Of a DNA stretch of 64,000 bases, positions 35,496 to 47,400 are shown one piece after another. The notes under the pieces are model-generated. The model was not told where the DNA came from and searched no databases. It worked only from the letters and a program-made list of their open reading frames with translations. Positions within the stretch are counted from its first letter, which is position 1. Each line of letters starts with the position of its first letter. A program made the translations under genes and the position numbers. This DNA comes from Symsagittifera roscoffensis (Eukaryota; Xenacoelomorpha; Acoela; Convolutidae). The DNA lies in the NCBI RefSeq assembly GCF_963678635.1, contig NC_087062.1, forward strand, positions 15,489,789-15,553,788. Reading direction: 5' to 3'.

Positions 35496-35850
35496 GTACG
35501 AAGAACCCGCTAATTATTACAGTACTGCTCTCCAACAAAGCAACTCACCAACTGCACCCAATTTGTGCAACAACCTGAACTACGCCACAAACCCCATCAT
35601 CACGAACCACAACAACCCAAATATGAACTATCTTAACGCTGACAATTTGAATCCGAATCAGGAATACGATAACCAAAAATACCTTCCTGATTATGACGGA
35701 TACCAAAAAGAGACTCACCCTTCTGCTGATGACAACCAATCTTTGTATGTGACAGCCCCACCTGTTGAGGTCCAGGACAATGTGTACATTGCTGTTCAGC
35801 CTAACAACAATGCTGATGCTGATACCAAACAAGAGGAGCCAAATGCGTAG
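35496..35850 (+). CDS. Terminal exon: Asn/Pro/Tyr-rich cytoplasmic tail
   Basis: 355 nt, acceptor AAATGTTTCAG, ending in TAG at 35850. The tail of about 117 residues has no enzyme domain. It is rich in Asn, Gln and Pro and holds a series of Tyr sites (YEEPANYYS, NLNYATNP, YDNQKYLPDYDGY, SLYVTAPP, DNVYIAVQP), several resembling SH2 or PTB docking contexts. This is inferred only from sequence context. No AATAAA was found close downstream; AATACA near 35931 could serve as a variant signal. Confidence 0.88.
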
Positions 35851-36485
35851 TGCATACGCATGGTTACGTTGTGCATAATTTTGCACGAAATGGCGTACAA
35901 CTCGTGTATATAAACCGAAAAAAACCTATGAATACAAAGAACTTATCTTACCGTTTACCCCAAGTTGACAAAAATGAAGTTTTTGCATGATTCATTGATT
36001 TTAATGGGTTGTTTATGAAGACCAAAATTGTTTGAAATTAGTTAGTTATCATGCATACCAAATTTCGAAAAACTTCAGGCAGTGTCAAGATTATTTGTAT
36101 TTCTCACGATTAGGCACATTCTCTGACGGGGGAACGGTAAGAGAGTCACATATCGAACAGGCGGTTTCTCAAAGAATATGTATAAAAATGTATATATAAT
36201 AATAAGAGAAAATATAATTACTTTGCTTGTTTTTGAGTTTTCCCCACAAATGTTTGCTCCAACTTTCTAATTCTACCGTCAAAAATTTTATCAGTTGACT
36301 TCATGGAAGCAATCGTCACCATCTGAGGAATGACCTCTCATGCTGTTGTAGGCAAGGCATTATTAATGTCTCTGTTATATTTTGTGATTCAGTTTCAAAA
36401 CTTTGCAAATTTTGCGAGAAGTTTGCAGAATTTGTGCCCTGTCTTTTACTAAATGCCATGTCTCAACTTCGTCCCCTCGCCCCCT
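35851..36485 (+). other. 3' flank/UTR of the FN3 gene
   Basis: AT-rich sequence after the stop codon, no ORF. The likely mRNA 3' end cannot be fixed because no canonical AATAAA hexamer is present. Confidence 0.4.
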
Positions 36486-36489
36486 CAAG

Positions 36490-36845
36490 CTTTTTACCCC
36501 CCCCCCCTAGCTAAAGGGGCACTGTAAACTGGGGGGAGTGGTGTAAACTGGGGGATGGGGAAGTAAACGGGGAGGGTGGAAATCTGGGGGGAGTAAATAA
36601 ACCGAACGGGGTGGGGGTAAATAAACCGGGGGAGGGGGATAAACTGGTCATCCCCTCACCTCCTTAAGCTTTCTTGCCCCCCCCCCCCCCAGCTAAAGGG
36701 GCAGGGTAAACTGGAGGAGGGGGGAGGTAAATGGTGGGAGGGTGGTAAACTGGGGGGGGGGGTAGTAAATACGGTCGGTGGTAGTATACTGGGTACTGTG
36801 GGCTTAACAGGCTGGGGGGGGGGGGGGGGGGGGGGTGTAAAATGA
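36490..36845. repeat. G-rich minisatellite
   Basis: Imperfect units of GTAAACTGGGGGG with variants, two halves starting at similar CTCCCC..AAGCTTT blocks (36480 and 36660), and an uninterrupted run of about 30 G near 36815. Several closely spaced runs of three or more G on the plus strand make G-quadruplexes likely. A Pro-rich minus-strand ORF here is an artefact. Confidence 0.85.
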
Positions 36846-37859
36846 AGTGTTAAACTGCGATGAATTAGAAAAAGTTGAGACAAAAAAATATAATTTTTTT
36901 TCTCAAATGAAACATTTTATGAAACATAACGTAGCAACTACACTAAACAGGAAATGAGATAATTTTGAACAAAATTGTAAATTTCATGAATAACCCCTCG
37001 AAAAAATCCACTATAATCGATTATAATCGATTATAATGGATTTTATTGGGATAAAAATATTAGGATAATAATCCATTTTTATTGGATTATAATCGATTAT
37101 TTTGTCATTTTATAGATGCTGACCATATGACAATATAATCGATAATGATCCATGGGCGCTCGGTGCGGGATGCTACACAACCTCTTAAAAAATATAAAAA
37201 TTGTCAATATTATTCGGTTTTTTTTGGCAGTCTGCGTTGAACGATCCGGAAATTTTCCTTTCCTTTGCGCTCGCATAAGTTGAGATGGAAAGTGCTTGAA
37301 TTATATCTATAATAGTTTCAATGCTCGAATTGGTTATGCGTGGAAAATTACCACGCACTCAACATTGTTCCAAACTGAAATGAGGCAAACTAATTGTTCC
37401 AATGTTCGAAAATAGAACATTTTTGCTTAGGTCTGTTGTATTTTCTTCAATCAAGTTTCGACATTTCAACTAAGCTATTTTGATGGAAAACTTTTATAGC
37501 ATCTACAAATTGTTATTTGGAATTCAACTATAAAACAAAAACAGCTATGATCACTTTTCGAAAAAAATCGGGTTTAAAAAACTGCTAAATTGGCCAAATT
37601 GGGAGAAAAAACTTGCCATTTATTCGGTTCTTTACACAAGCAATGCTTGTGTTATTGTGCGAACTCACTTTTTTTCCAACCTAAGTCGCAAATATTGTTG
37701 CGACGCAAATATTGTTGCGAGCAAATGTGTTCATTTTGACATTGTTCATATTGAATACAGCCAATGCTAAGAATATTTACACAGACTATTGTATTAGAAA
37801 TTCTTGTTTGATAAAAACAGGTATTAAGAAAATATATGGGATCGGGTTTATTTTATTAT

Positions 37860-39130
37860 TTTTTGAGACGTTTTGGAAAAATTTCGTTTTTCTCTGAAAC
37901 TGCCCTGCCAAATTTCAAAGGAGTGGCACCAATGGGGACTACGGCCAATCCCCTTTGGGCCTTCACACTCCTCTATCCTCTCTCTACTTTAATACACTTT
38001 CTAGAGCCTTCCAAAAAGTGTGTGGGGTGAATTTTTTGCCCTAATTTTTGGATTTTATAAATTTTCTCAAAATCTACCCACACAAATCTGCGAGTTTGGG
38101 TTCAATGGTTAGAACAGGTTGTGGAAAGCTCCCCTGCATAAGTAATTAGACCAAATTTTCTTTCACAAAATGTTATGGCCCTCAAAATAGTCAACTTTTC
38201 GAGTTTTAATCTTTTTTTGAAAGTTTTAGATTTTTCTCGAAAACTACCCTCCCAAATCTCAATTGTTGGTCTCAATCGAACATACGAGTTGTGGAGAGCT
38301 CGCCTGCTTTAGCGGTTACGCTCAAGTTTTTCAGACAAAAAGCTATGGCCCTCAGAAAAATCAGTTTTACGAATTTTTTGACCGTTTTTTGAAACTTTTC
38401 GTTTTCTCTCAAAAAAACCCTCCCAAAATCTGAGGTTTTAGATTGAATGAGTATAATGGGTTGTGGAAAACTCCGCAGCTTGAATGATTATGCCCAATTT
38501 TTAAGCAAAAATTGTGATCCTCAGAAAAGTCAACTTTTCAATTTTGTAACATTTGTTTCAAATTTTTTGATTTTTCTCGGAAACTACCCTCTCAAATCTG
38601 AAACTTTGGTTTCAATAGCTAGAACGTGCTGTAAAAAGCTTCCCTTACGCCGTAGTTTCTGTACACAAAAAATTACCACGCCCCGAAAAACCAAATATTC
38701 GATTTTTTGACCGTTTCTAAAAAACAATTTCTAAAATTTTTTTTGACTTTTCTAAAAAACTACCCGTACAAGTTTGAGATTTTGGATTCAATAGGTAGAA
38801 CGGAGTGTGGGAAGCTCCACTGCATCAGCGGTTACGCCCAAGTTCTTTTGCACAAAAAGTTATGACCCTCGGAAAAGTCGAATTTTTCCTTGTTATTTGA
38901 AATTTTTTGTCTTTTTCCAAAAATTACCCTCCCGAATCTGAGATTTTGATTTCAATGTAAAGAATGGGTCAAAAAAGTGTTTTTGAAAACTGTCATCTCA
39001 AAGTCAAAAGTCAAAAAGTGTTTTTGAAAACTACCATCTCAAACCTAAAAACTTAGGTTTAAAGAAGACAGAAACGATTGAGCAAAGCTCGTCTGTGTAA
39101 GCGCTCACCTTTTCCTATTACAAAAAAGTA
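37860..39130. repeat. Satellite of about 170 bp, roughly 7 diverged units
   Basis: The landmark GTTGTGGAAAGCTCCCCTGC recurs at 38118, 38289, 38458, 38627 and 38803 (spacing 169-176 bp), with weaker units on both sides. Each unit also has an ACTACCCTCNCAAATCTGA block. Units differ by 20-35 percent, so the array is old. Confidence 0.8.
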
Positions 39131-39329
39131 TTGGCCTTCAGAAAAATCAATTTTTCTTGATTCCTTGTCCCTTTATTTTGATTTTTGACGTCTCAAAAAC
39201 AATTCAATTTGATATCAAAGATTCAATTTGTTATCAAAGCAAACAAATGACCCATCTCAAAAGTATTCGAACCTTGAAAGAATTAGTCCCTTCTTTGGTG
39301 ACGTCTATAAAACCAGTCGCGTAACCCAC

Positions 39330-40330
39330 AACCTCCAAATGGAAACCAAGGAAACTAACTTTATGAAACTCATAGGAGGGTACTAGAGATGGTTTCACCC
39401 GGGCATAAGCAAAACGCCGAATCTTTAGGATCCCGCTGGCGCAAAAGATAACGGTTCCCGCAAGTGCAAATAGCCCTACGAGAACTCGGTAGCTAGCGAT
39501 TGAAATGTGGCAAAACTTAGTATGTGATTGATCTACTTGGGGGAAACTTGAGTTTTGAATCCCAAACCCCACTGGCTTAGCACATCCGGTGTTATGAACT
39601 AAGCAAATAGTCGCCGCCCCAACTTCCAGAGGACGTTTTTGGATCCCAATGAAGGCAAGGAGCTCAAACCTTGGGATATCATAGCTAGTGACAAAGGCCA
39701 TCACATCATGTTTTATAATTTCATCTAAATTGGACGGTTGATTTAAATTGGAGCACTTTGTTAAATTACCTCTTAGTGCGGAAATAGACAATTTACGACA
39801 AGTGATGAGCGGTGTACGATGGTTTTATAGCAGTAAAAATTGAATAACTTGGCAAGTAATTAGTGGATATGGATGGACGATATATTAAACTATTAATGGT
39901 ATATGAAACCTGGTAGGTAGGAACCCTTGGGATTCTAACCCAATTATGCAAAATTGACTCTGGGTGAATCCGCAGTGACCTTTAAATGACCTTAGAGCCT
40001 TTAGGACAAAAGTATAATAGAACAGCCCGGGAGTAACACCGCAAAATGACGTTTTCTTCAGCCTCAACTCTTAGGTAATGGGAATCGATTACCTTACTTA
40101 AAATTGGAAGGAATCTATCTACTGGGAGCTGACGGAGGAGCTGAAAGGTGGAGTTATTACATTGTGACATTGTAGCAGTGGAACAAAATACAGAGAATTT
40201 GGCAAATTTGGGGTTCAGCTTAGCTGGGCGAATGAGCTATTCAGAGAAACTCAACCCAAGCAAATGAAGTCGCAGAGAAAATTGGCAGTAGTAGAGACGT
40301 AGCGCTCTGATACACGAAAAGTTTTGTTGT
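39330..40330. repeat. Diverged unclassified repeat, copy 2
   Basis: Homologous to 31555-32480 in the same orientation. It contains a 185-codon minus-strand open frame (39234-39791) that is not open in the other copy, so it is not treated as a gene. Confidence 0.55.
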
Positions 40331-40740
40331 CGCAAATTGAACGGAATTTTTATGCATGGTGGTCAGTTTTCTGAGGGCAAAATAACAGGTTTTTAACGAA
40401 AAAAATTAATCCTTTGAAAATATCGATTTTTAAAAAGATATTGACAATCAAATATAAAAAATATCCTACAATTGATCAGTTTTTGCAAAAACAAATTTGA
40501 AAGTAGCCATTTTGTGTTCATACTTTGGACTAATTTATGCGCGATTTTTTGGTTTCAATCGTAATGCGCAAAAGGTAAAGCAACTTATTTTTGCATGTCG
40601 ATTCATCCCGCACAACAAAATCATTCTGAATTTAATGAAGTCTAGCTAATCGGTCGTATTAATTCCTTACGATTCAAAATTTCACACTTGATCCTTGCTA
40701 TTGTTCAAAAGTTATAAATTTACAAATTATCTCTGACCAG

Positions 40741-40806
40741 AAACTACTCAATATGGAGCAGTGGGAACGGAACATTCAGGGCGTTGTCCTGATAAACGAG
40801 CAGTCT
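40741..40806 (+). mobile_element. HEL-family 3' end, remnant
   Basis: CGGAACATTCAGGGCGTTGTCCTG and then ACGAGCAGTCTT: the family's terminal hairpin and tail. Upstream (from about 40500) only scattered family blocks remain. Confidence 0.5.
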
Positions 40807-40939
40807 TATTGCTTTATATTATAAGTAAAAACAATTAAGTAAATATAATCAGACGGTTAAAAAACTTAAAATGGACTGAATATAATAGAATAAGTATGGA
40901 TAATATTGTGGATAACTTTAATATGGATAATATGGAGTT

Positions 40940-41505
40940 TTCATAGACTTTCATGCAATTTTCTGTACGTATGGAATTGTATGGAAAGTATATGACTAGT
41001 ATTTTTTCATATATGGAAATTGTATGACTAGCGTTTTTGGTCAACCCGGGAAAAGAGATCTCATGTACATATGCTCACAAACATACTTTATTCCAAAAGC
41101 GGAGTCAACATTTCCAAAAAAATGATTTTTAATTTTAGATAGGATAGGCGATTATGTTAGATTATAATCTTTTAAAATAGTTAATTTGAACTAAAAAAAG
41201 GTGGAAATCAATTGAAAACCTATCATTTTCAATTGAATATCACCGTTTAAATTTAATTGATTTCCACCTTTTTTTTAGTTCAAACTAATTATTTTAAAAT
41301 TTTAAAATCTAACATAATCGCCTATCCTATCGAAAATTAAAAATCAATTTTTTAGAAATGTTGACTCCGTTTTTGGAATAAAGTATGTTTGTGAGCATTT
41401 GTACATGAGATCTCTTTTCCCGGGTTGACCAAAAACGCTAGTCATTCAATTTTCATACAATTCCATACGTACAGAAAATTGCATGAAAGGTCTATGATTC
41501 GTATT
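40940..41505. mobile_element. Large foldback element
   Basis: Arms of about 265-295 bp are inverted copies, very similar, with centre near 41237. The inner arm (41039-41430) is bounded by GGTCAACCCGGG and CCCGGGTTGACC. The outer arm carries TCATGCAATTTTCTGTACGT and its inverse. One arm has an extra segment of about 35 bp. Intrinsically cruciform-forming and hard to assemble. Confidence 0.8.
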
Positions 41506-42020
41506 TTTTCATACATGGAAATTGTATGACTAGCATTTTTCCATAAACCAAAAATATTGATTTTTTAAATTTTAATTGCTCAAAACTTTTTGGTTGTGTT
41601 CGTAACCGAACACAAATGACATAAACCTTGGTTACTCAAACGTAGTAACCAAAGGTTTGGCCGTCTCGCATAAAAAATGCTTTGGAAACGGCCTGCAATG
41701 TAATAATTATGTCTGACGCAAATAATATAAGGAAAGTATCAAAGTATGATCCTGAAAAATTTTTGTTGTCGCCATCAAAAAAAAGCTAGTCATACAGTTT
41801 TCATATATAGAAATTGTATGATAAGCATTTTTTTTGACAAAAAGTTTTTCTTTTTTATTTAGTACGATACACCAAAACTTATGCCAAAACAAGAGAAAAG
41901 TTCTTAGAAAGTTCGATGACACCATTTTAGCAAAATGTATGAAATTTGTATGACTAGTATTTTTTCATAGTCTTAGTTTATGGAATTGTATGATTAGCAT
42001 TTTTGGTCTATGGAGGTCAA
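41421..42020. mobile_element. MITE with GGGTTGACC ends
   Basis: Starts CGGGTTGACCAAAAACGCTAG and ends GGAGGTCAACCCGAG; same family as 29344-30033, sharing GGAAATTGTATGACTAGCAT motifs. It overlaps the right arm of the foldback, so the foldback probably arose from two facing copies. Confidence 0.55.
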
Positions 42021-42472
42021 CCCGAGTTATTTTTATTTTTACGCCCAATTTAGTCATTAATTATACCCCTGGATTTGGATTTCGGGAAACGGAATCGGTT
42101 GTATTGGAAACTGAACACTTCAACTCAAGTGAAATTTAGGTAATACTCTCTCATTGTAATTTCTTAGAAATGTTATTTTGAAGTAAACTGTCAGTTCTGT
42201 TAGCCAATTGATAAATGCTTTTCACATGCAATGGAATTTTATTTGATATACACATACCACATCCACAGACACCCACACAGCCTTTCCATAACCCAAAGCA
42301 TAGTCATCTTGATCTCATAGGATAATCACTATGATAACTTCTGACTAAACGTTATTAAAGCATTGAAGGTCATCGTCAATGCGCCGTTCGAAAAAAATCC
42401 AAAAAATGAGTTTTATTGCGAGTGAGACGTGTAGTAAGAAACACTGTGGTAAGAAACAATGCTATAGTTAAC

Positions 42473-42775
42473 AGGGTCGGTTCTAAGATTCTCTTGAGGA
42501 ATGAGGGGACGGATTGTCCAAAACACACAATAAAGACCTTCTTTTTATAACAAATTCTAGGCAATTTATGAAAAAAAAAACAAGTAAGAAAAACGTTTTT
42601 GGCACTTTTTGGAAACTTTGACCAAAAAACATCAGTTTTTGGAGCGCGCTCCCCTCAAATTTACTATATATTGGCCCCAAATGCGCCTTTTAAAAATTTA
42701 AGGTTTAGTCGACCTGGAATGTAAGTCATAAAACAATACCAAACAGGGGACACTTTGGTTAGTGAGGGCGTCAAA
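42473..42775. mobile_element. Decayed hAT-like MITE, inverted
   Basis: Family blocks in reverse order: CAGGGTCGGTTCTAAG, GGAGCGCGCTCCCCTCAAA, TTGGCCCCAAATGCGCC, GTTTAGTCGACC. No intact far end. Confidence 0.5.
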
Positions 42776-43725
42776 TCTCGAAACTTACCAGCAAAATCTT
42801 GGTTAGCGAGGAGTCTTAACCCATGAGACAGTATTTTGTTTGATGTTTTGTTTTATGTTTGGAACAAAAAATAAATTACTTTAAGCAAAAACAACAATAA
42901 TCATAATCTTTGAAGCGTCCTGGTATTCTTTTTTATCCTCCAAAGACTAATAAATTTTAAAGGTATCACGAAACGAGTAATATCTTAAACGTAAGAACAA
43001 AACAACTACTAACTAGAACTGTTCAAAATACGCAGAGCAACAGCAACAACAGATGGTGAAAATTTTGTTCAAACGAAGGGTGAGCATAATCGCGACATAT
43101 CTACGGGAAAACCTGATGCTTGACTAATTTTGAAAAGTATCAAGGACTTGAGCGAGACTAAGTCCCCAACCGTCGCAGTCTTCATAGCAATTCAGCCCAT
43201 AACAGACAATATTGCTACTCAGTTAGCCCTACCAGTTAAGGAAAAATTAGTTTGAACTGCACAACGCATGCGCAATCAACGAAAACATGTTTTACCATTC
43301 TCCCCACAAACAAAAAATTTCGAAATACCCGACTTATTTAAAAAATTTTAAGATTTGACAGTGGATACAATGATCACGAAAGGATTAATTTATTCGGCGA
43401 CCCAGAAATGCTACGTAATCTCAAAAAGTAAACTTTTTGGTTGACTGACAAAACTTTCAAAGTTACTCCTATAAGGTTTCATCAACTTTACTCTATACGA
43501 TATGTCTTTCAGGAATAGCCCCGCTTGCATACATGCCGAGTCTGAAACGAAAAAGTGCAAAGTAATACGCAGTTTTACAAAGACAAAACTGATTTGCACT
43601 TCTTTCGTGCAATGGCGAACTTAAGCTAAACATTCGTTTGTTTGTTTTTTGTATATATTTTAAAACTAAAATGTATTTGTCGTTTTTTTGTTTGAAAAAG
43701 GACGTCAAATTGCAGCCTTCCGCAG

Positions 43726-43872
43726 ACGTAAGAAAAGCTTTGATTCGACTGGCTTTTGAAAAAAGCTGTTTTCAGCAATCCCAGAACAATTGCTCCTTTG
43801 GTGGGACGCTGGCAAATTATTTAGACATTACTTTGTATGCCGACAGTTCAAAAAAATGGCAAACATTGAATG
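43726..43872 (+). CDS. Candidate orphan exon (phase 1 to 1)
   Basis: 147 nt between acceptor CCTTCCGCAG and donor AATG|GTTCGT. It encodes 48 full codons with two Cys (KSCFQQSQNNCSFGG) and an exon-end pattern like that at 3980-4144. It lies beyond the stop of the FN3 gene, so it would belong to another gene, perhaps a related one whose other exons lie elsewhere. Chance cannot be excluded. Confidence 0.3.
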
Positions 43873-44412
43873 GTTCGTAAATTAGCTAAATTTTACTTTA
43901 AAATGAGATTGATCAAAGTTTTAGTCACAACCAGTTTTCATTCCATATTTCATTTAAACTCAGCCAATTAATCTATTACTAGCAAGATTTTTTTCAAGTT
44001 CAAATTCAATTTTGAAAAAATGTAATCATTTTTGGTTGAAAGTTTGAATCATGGCAATCGGATTAGATTTCAAATTCTTATCAAAAACTAGTTTATCGGC
44101 AAGGTCTTTTCTGTTAAAATCTAACCTGAAATTAGAAGCTTGCTTAATATTTCGTTTTGCTTCGCAAATTTTTTTGCAATTAAAGACGTGTTGTTTACGG
44201 ACGCTATGGTTATCACTTTTTAAATGTAATATCATCAGCCTTAAGTTCATAGTTTTGTTAATGTTCGGTACATGTCTGTAAATGAAAATTGAGTACCACG
44301 AGAAAACAATTACAAAACATGGGTCTTGCATTTGTTAAGTTGATACAAAAAAACTAGTTAGCTAATGCCAGCCATGTTTTCGAAGTTGTAAAGGCCTAAG
44401 TTTTACAATTAA

Positions 44413-47400
44413 TAATCAAGACGAATCAAAGAGCATTTGGAAGTTCCGTACTTTGCCCTGATACCAGCAGTCTTGTAAATCTGATGCTTTGGGTCGGAAA
44501 CTAAGTGCCTATCCTTGTTCAAGTAAGAAAAAGAAAAACAGTTTTGATCGCGTTACTAGAGTTGATTTACTCAAACCGGTCGTCAAATGATCAGAGTACA
44601 TTTTTGTATTTCTTTTATCGAATTTGATCTAGAGCAAGATTAAACAATCCATTTAGCTTGATATAAAGTGTACACAATAGACATAACCGGGAAAATGTCA
44701 TGTGATTACAATTACCAATCGTCGCTAAAAATGCAAACATAGCGCTATTACCATAAATGCGTAACAAATTTGTATTAAAACTCTAATGGGCTTCGGTTTT
44801 GTAATACCCACGGAAAGTAAATAAGTTCGTGAACTAAGATCTGAGACATAAGCTGGGGCTAACAGAGATAGGAAGAATCTTTTATCAACCTAAATTCAAT
44901 CGCTTAACGTTATGTCTGATTCGATTCTGACCTCACAATCATGAGAGAGACAGAGACTCATAAATAGCTATTGAATATAGATTGAGTTTTCATAGTTACT
45001 TATTTAGATCAGACATCTATATAGTTATCTTAAGCTTAGTTATGCATCAATTTAAAGTTAAAGTATAATTTTTATTTTCGTTTAGTTTACTATGTATATC
45101 CGTTTTATCCGTACGGATAACATTCCCCGGCATCGAAATCTCTGGCAAAGTTTGTGCCCTGCGATGATGGTGTTGTGGGAGGTCGATCAATTAGATATCT
45201 CGAACCAATCGCTATCTGCGATGGAAAATGTGGCGGTGTGGACCGTGTGGATTTTTCGGGGCTGATTAATCTGCTCACTGTGGATAGTTTTTCATTTGAT
45301 AGTGGTGTTTTTTCTTTGTGTGCCTGAGAAGTTGCAGTGGTCCCTTCTGTACGAAAGTTTTCAGGCGTATCCTGCTTTGCATTGACCTCAAAACACTCGA
45401 TATTGGTCGATGACTCTCCTACATCCCTCTGCGGATTATTTGTTTTGGCGTTTGTGTTCTCAAATTGGAGTTGGATATCGGCAAGAAGGATGTTGCATAT
45501 GGTTTTGTCGACCTCGGAGGTGGCATTGTCGATTTCATTAAAAAGAATCGAAGTTCCGAAATTATTGTCTAGTGCTCTACATCTTGTTCGTTGAGATCTT
45601 CGGCAACCTGATGCTCTAAAGTTCTCTCGTGCATGTTTCAGGTCGAATCGTTTTGCCGTTGGCTTCTGTGGCGACGGTGTTTTTGGTATTATGATTCAGT
45701 ACCAATCAAAGAGCATTCGGAAAGTTCAGGGCTTTGCCCTGATACGAGCAATCTTGTAAATCTGATGCTTCGAGTTTAAAGGGAAACATGGTAACTAAAT
45801 GCATAGAAATTTATCATTGACCGAGTAAGAAAAACAAATACAGTTTTGAGTTGATTTACTCAAAGCGCTCTTCAATTGATCAGAGTAGTTTTTTGTATTT
45901 TTTTAATCAAATTTGATCTAGAGCATGATTAAACAGTCCATTTATCTTGAGTTAAAGTGTACACTATAGACATAACCGGAAAATCGTCATGTGATTGTAA
46001 TTACCAATCGTAGCTAAAAATGCAAACATAGCGCTATTACCATAAATGCGTAACAAATTTGTATTAAAACTCTAATGGGCTTCGGTTTTGTAATACCCAC
46101 GGAAAGTAAATAAGTTCGTGAACTAAGATCTGAGACATAAGCTAGGGCTAACAGAGATAGGAAGAATTTTTTATCAACCTAAATTCAATCGTTTAACGTT
46201 ATGCCTGATTCGATTCTGACCTCGCAATCATGAGAGAGACAGAGACTCATAAATAGCTATTGAACATCGAATAAGTTTTCATAGTTACTTAATTAGATCA
46301 GACATCTATATGGTTATCTTAAGCTTAGTTATGCATCAGTTTAAAGTTAAAGTATATTGTTTTATTTTCGTTTAGTTTACTATGGATATCCGTTTTATCC
46401 GTACGGATAACATTCCCCGGCATCGAAATCTCTGGCCAAGTTTGTGCCCTGCGATGATGTTGTTGTGGGAGGTCGATCAGTTACCTATCTGGAACCAATT
46501 GCTATCTGCGATGGGAAATGTGGCGGTGTGGACCGTGTGGATTTTTCGGGGCTGATTGATCTGCTCACTAAGGATAGTTTGTCATTTGATAGTGGTGTTA
46601 TTTCTTTGTGTGCCTAAGAAGTTGCAGTGGTCCCTTCTGTACGAAAGGTTTCAGGCGTATGCTGCTTTGCATTGACCTCAAAACACTCAATATCGGTCGA
46701 TGACTCTCCTACGTCCCTCTGCGGATTATTTGTTTTGGCGTTTGTGTTCTCAAGTTGGAGTTGGATATCGGGAAGAAGGATGTTGCATATGGTTTTGTCG
46801 ACCTCGGAGGTGGCATCGTCGATTTCATTAAAAGGAATTGAAGTTCCGAAATTATTGTCTAGTGCTCTACATCTTGTTCGTTGAGATCGTCGGCAATCTG
46901 ATGCTCTAAAGTTCTCTCGTGCATGTTTCAGGTCGAATCGTTTTGCCGTTGGCTTCTGTGGCGACGGTGTTTTTGGTATTATGATTCAGTACCAATCAAA
47001 GAGCATTCGAAAAGTTCAGGGCTTTGCCCTGATACGAGCAGTCTTGTAAATCTGATGCTTCGAGTTTAAACGGAAACATGGTAACTAAGTGCATGGAAAT
47101 TCATCATTGACCGAGTAAGAAAAATAAATACAGTTTTGAGTTGATTTACTCAAAGCGCTCTTCAATTGATCAGAGTACTTTTTTGTAATTTTTTAATCAA
47201 ATTTGATCTAGAGCATGATTAAACAGTCCGTTTATCTTGAGTTAAAGTGTACACTATAGACATAACTGGAAAATCATCATGTGATTGTAATTACCAATCG
47301 TCGCTAAAAATGCAAACATAGCGCTATTACTATAAATGCGTAACAAATTTGTAATAAAATTCTAATGGGCTTCGGTTTTGAAATACCAACGGAAAGTAAA

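Larger units (their letters stand above)
3980..35850 (+). other. Gene span: FN3-repeat type I membrane protein, 3' part
   Basis: Ten exons on the plus strand can be chained with consistent phase into one protein: extracellular FN3-type modules, one transmembrane helix and a short cytoplasmic tail. What is seen: open frames flanked by AG and GT sites, FN3-like core patterns (Tyr/Leu in the E-F strand region, such as LSPGIKYKFQL and LEANRIYVFEAQA), a hydrophobic helix and a stop. What is known: such proteins are cell-surface adhesion or receptor molecules. No kinase or phosphatase domain follows the helix. The 5' end and signal peptide are not in view, so further exons may lie upstream of this window. 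Introns reach about 10.5 kb because of inserted LINE, MITE and Helitron-like repeats. Chaining of the first exon is weaker than the rest. Confidence 0.75.

Noticed and set aside
36656-36883. Proline-rich minus-strand ORF
   Set aside because: Pure consequence of long G runs in a minisatellite.
39234-39791. 185-codon minus-strand ORF in a diverged repeat
   Set aside because: Not open in the homologous copy near 31555-32480; no recognisable domain.
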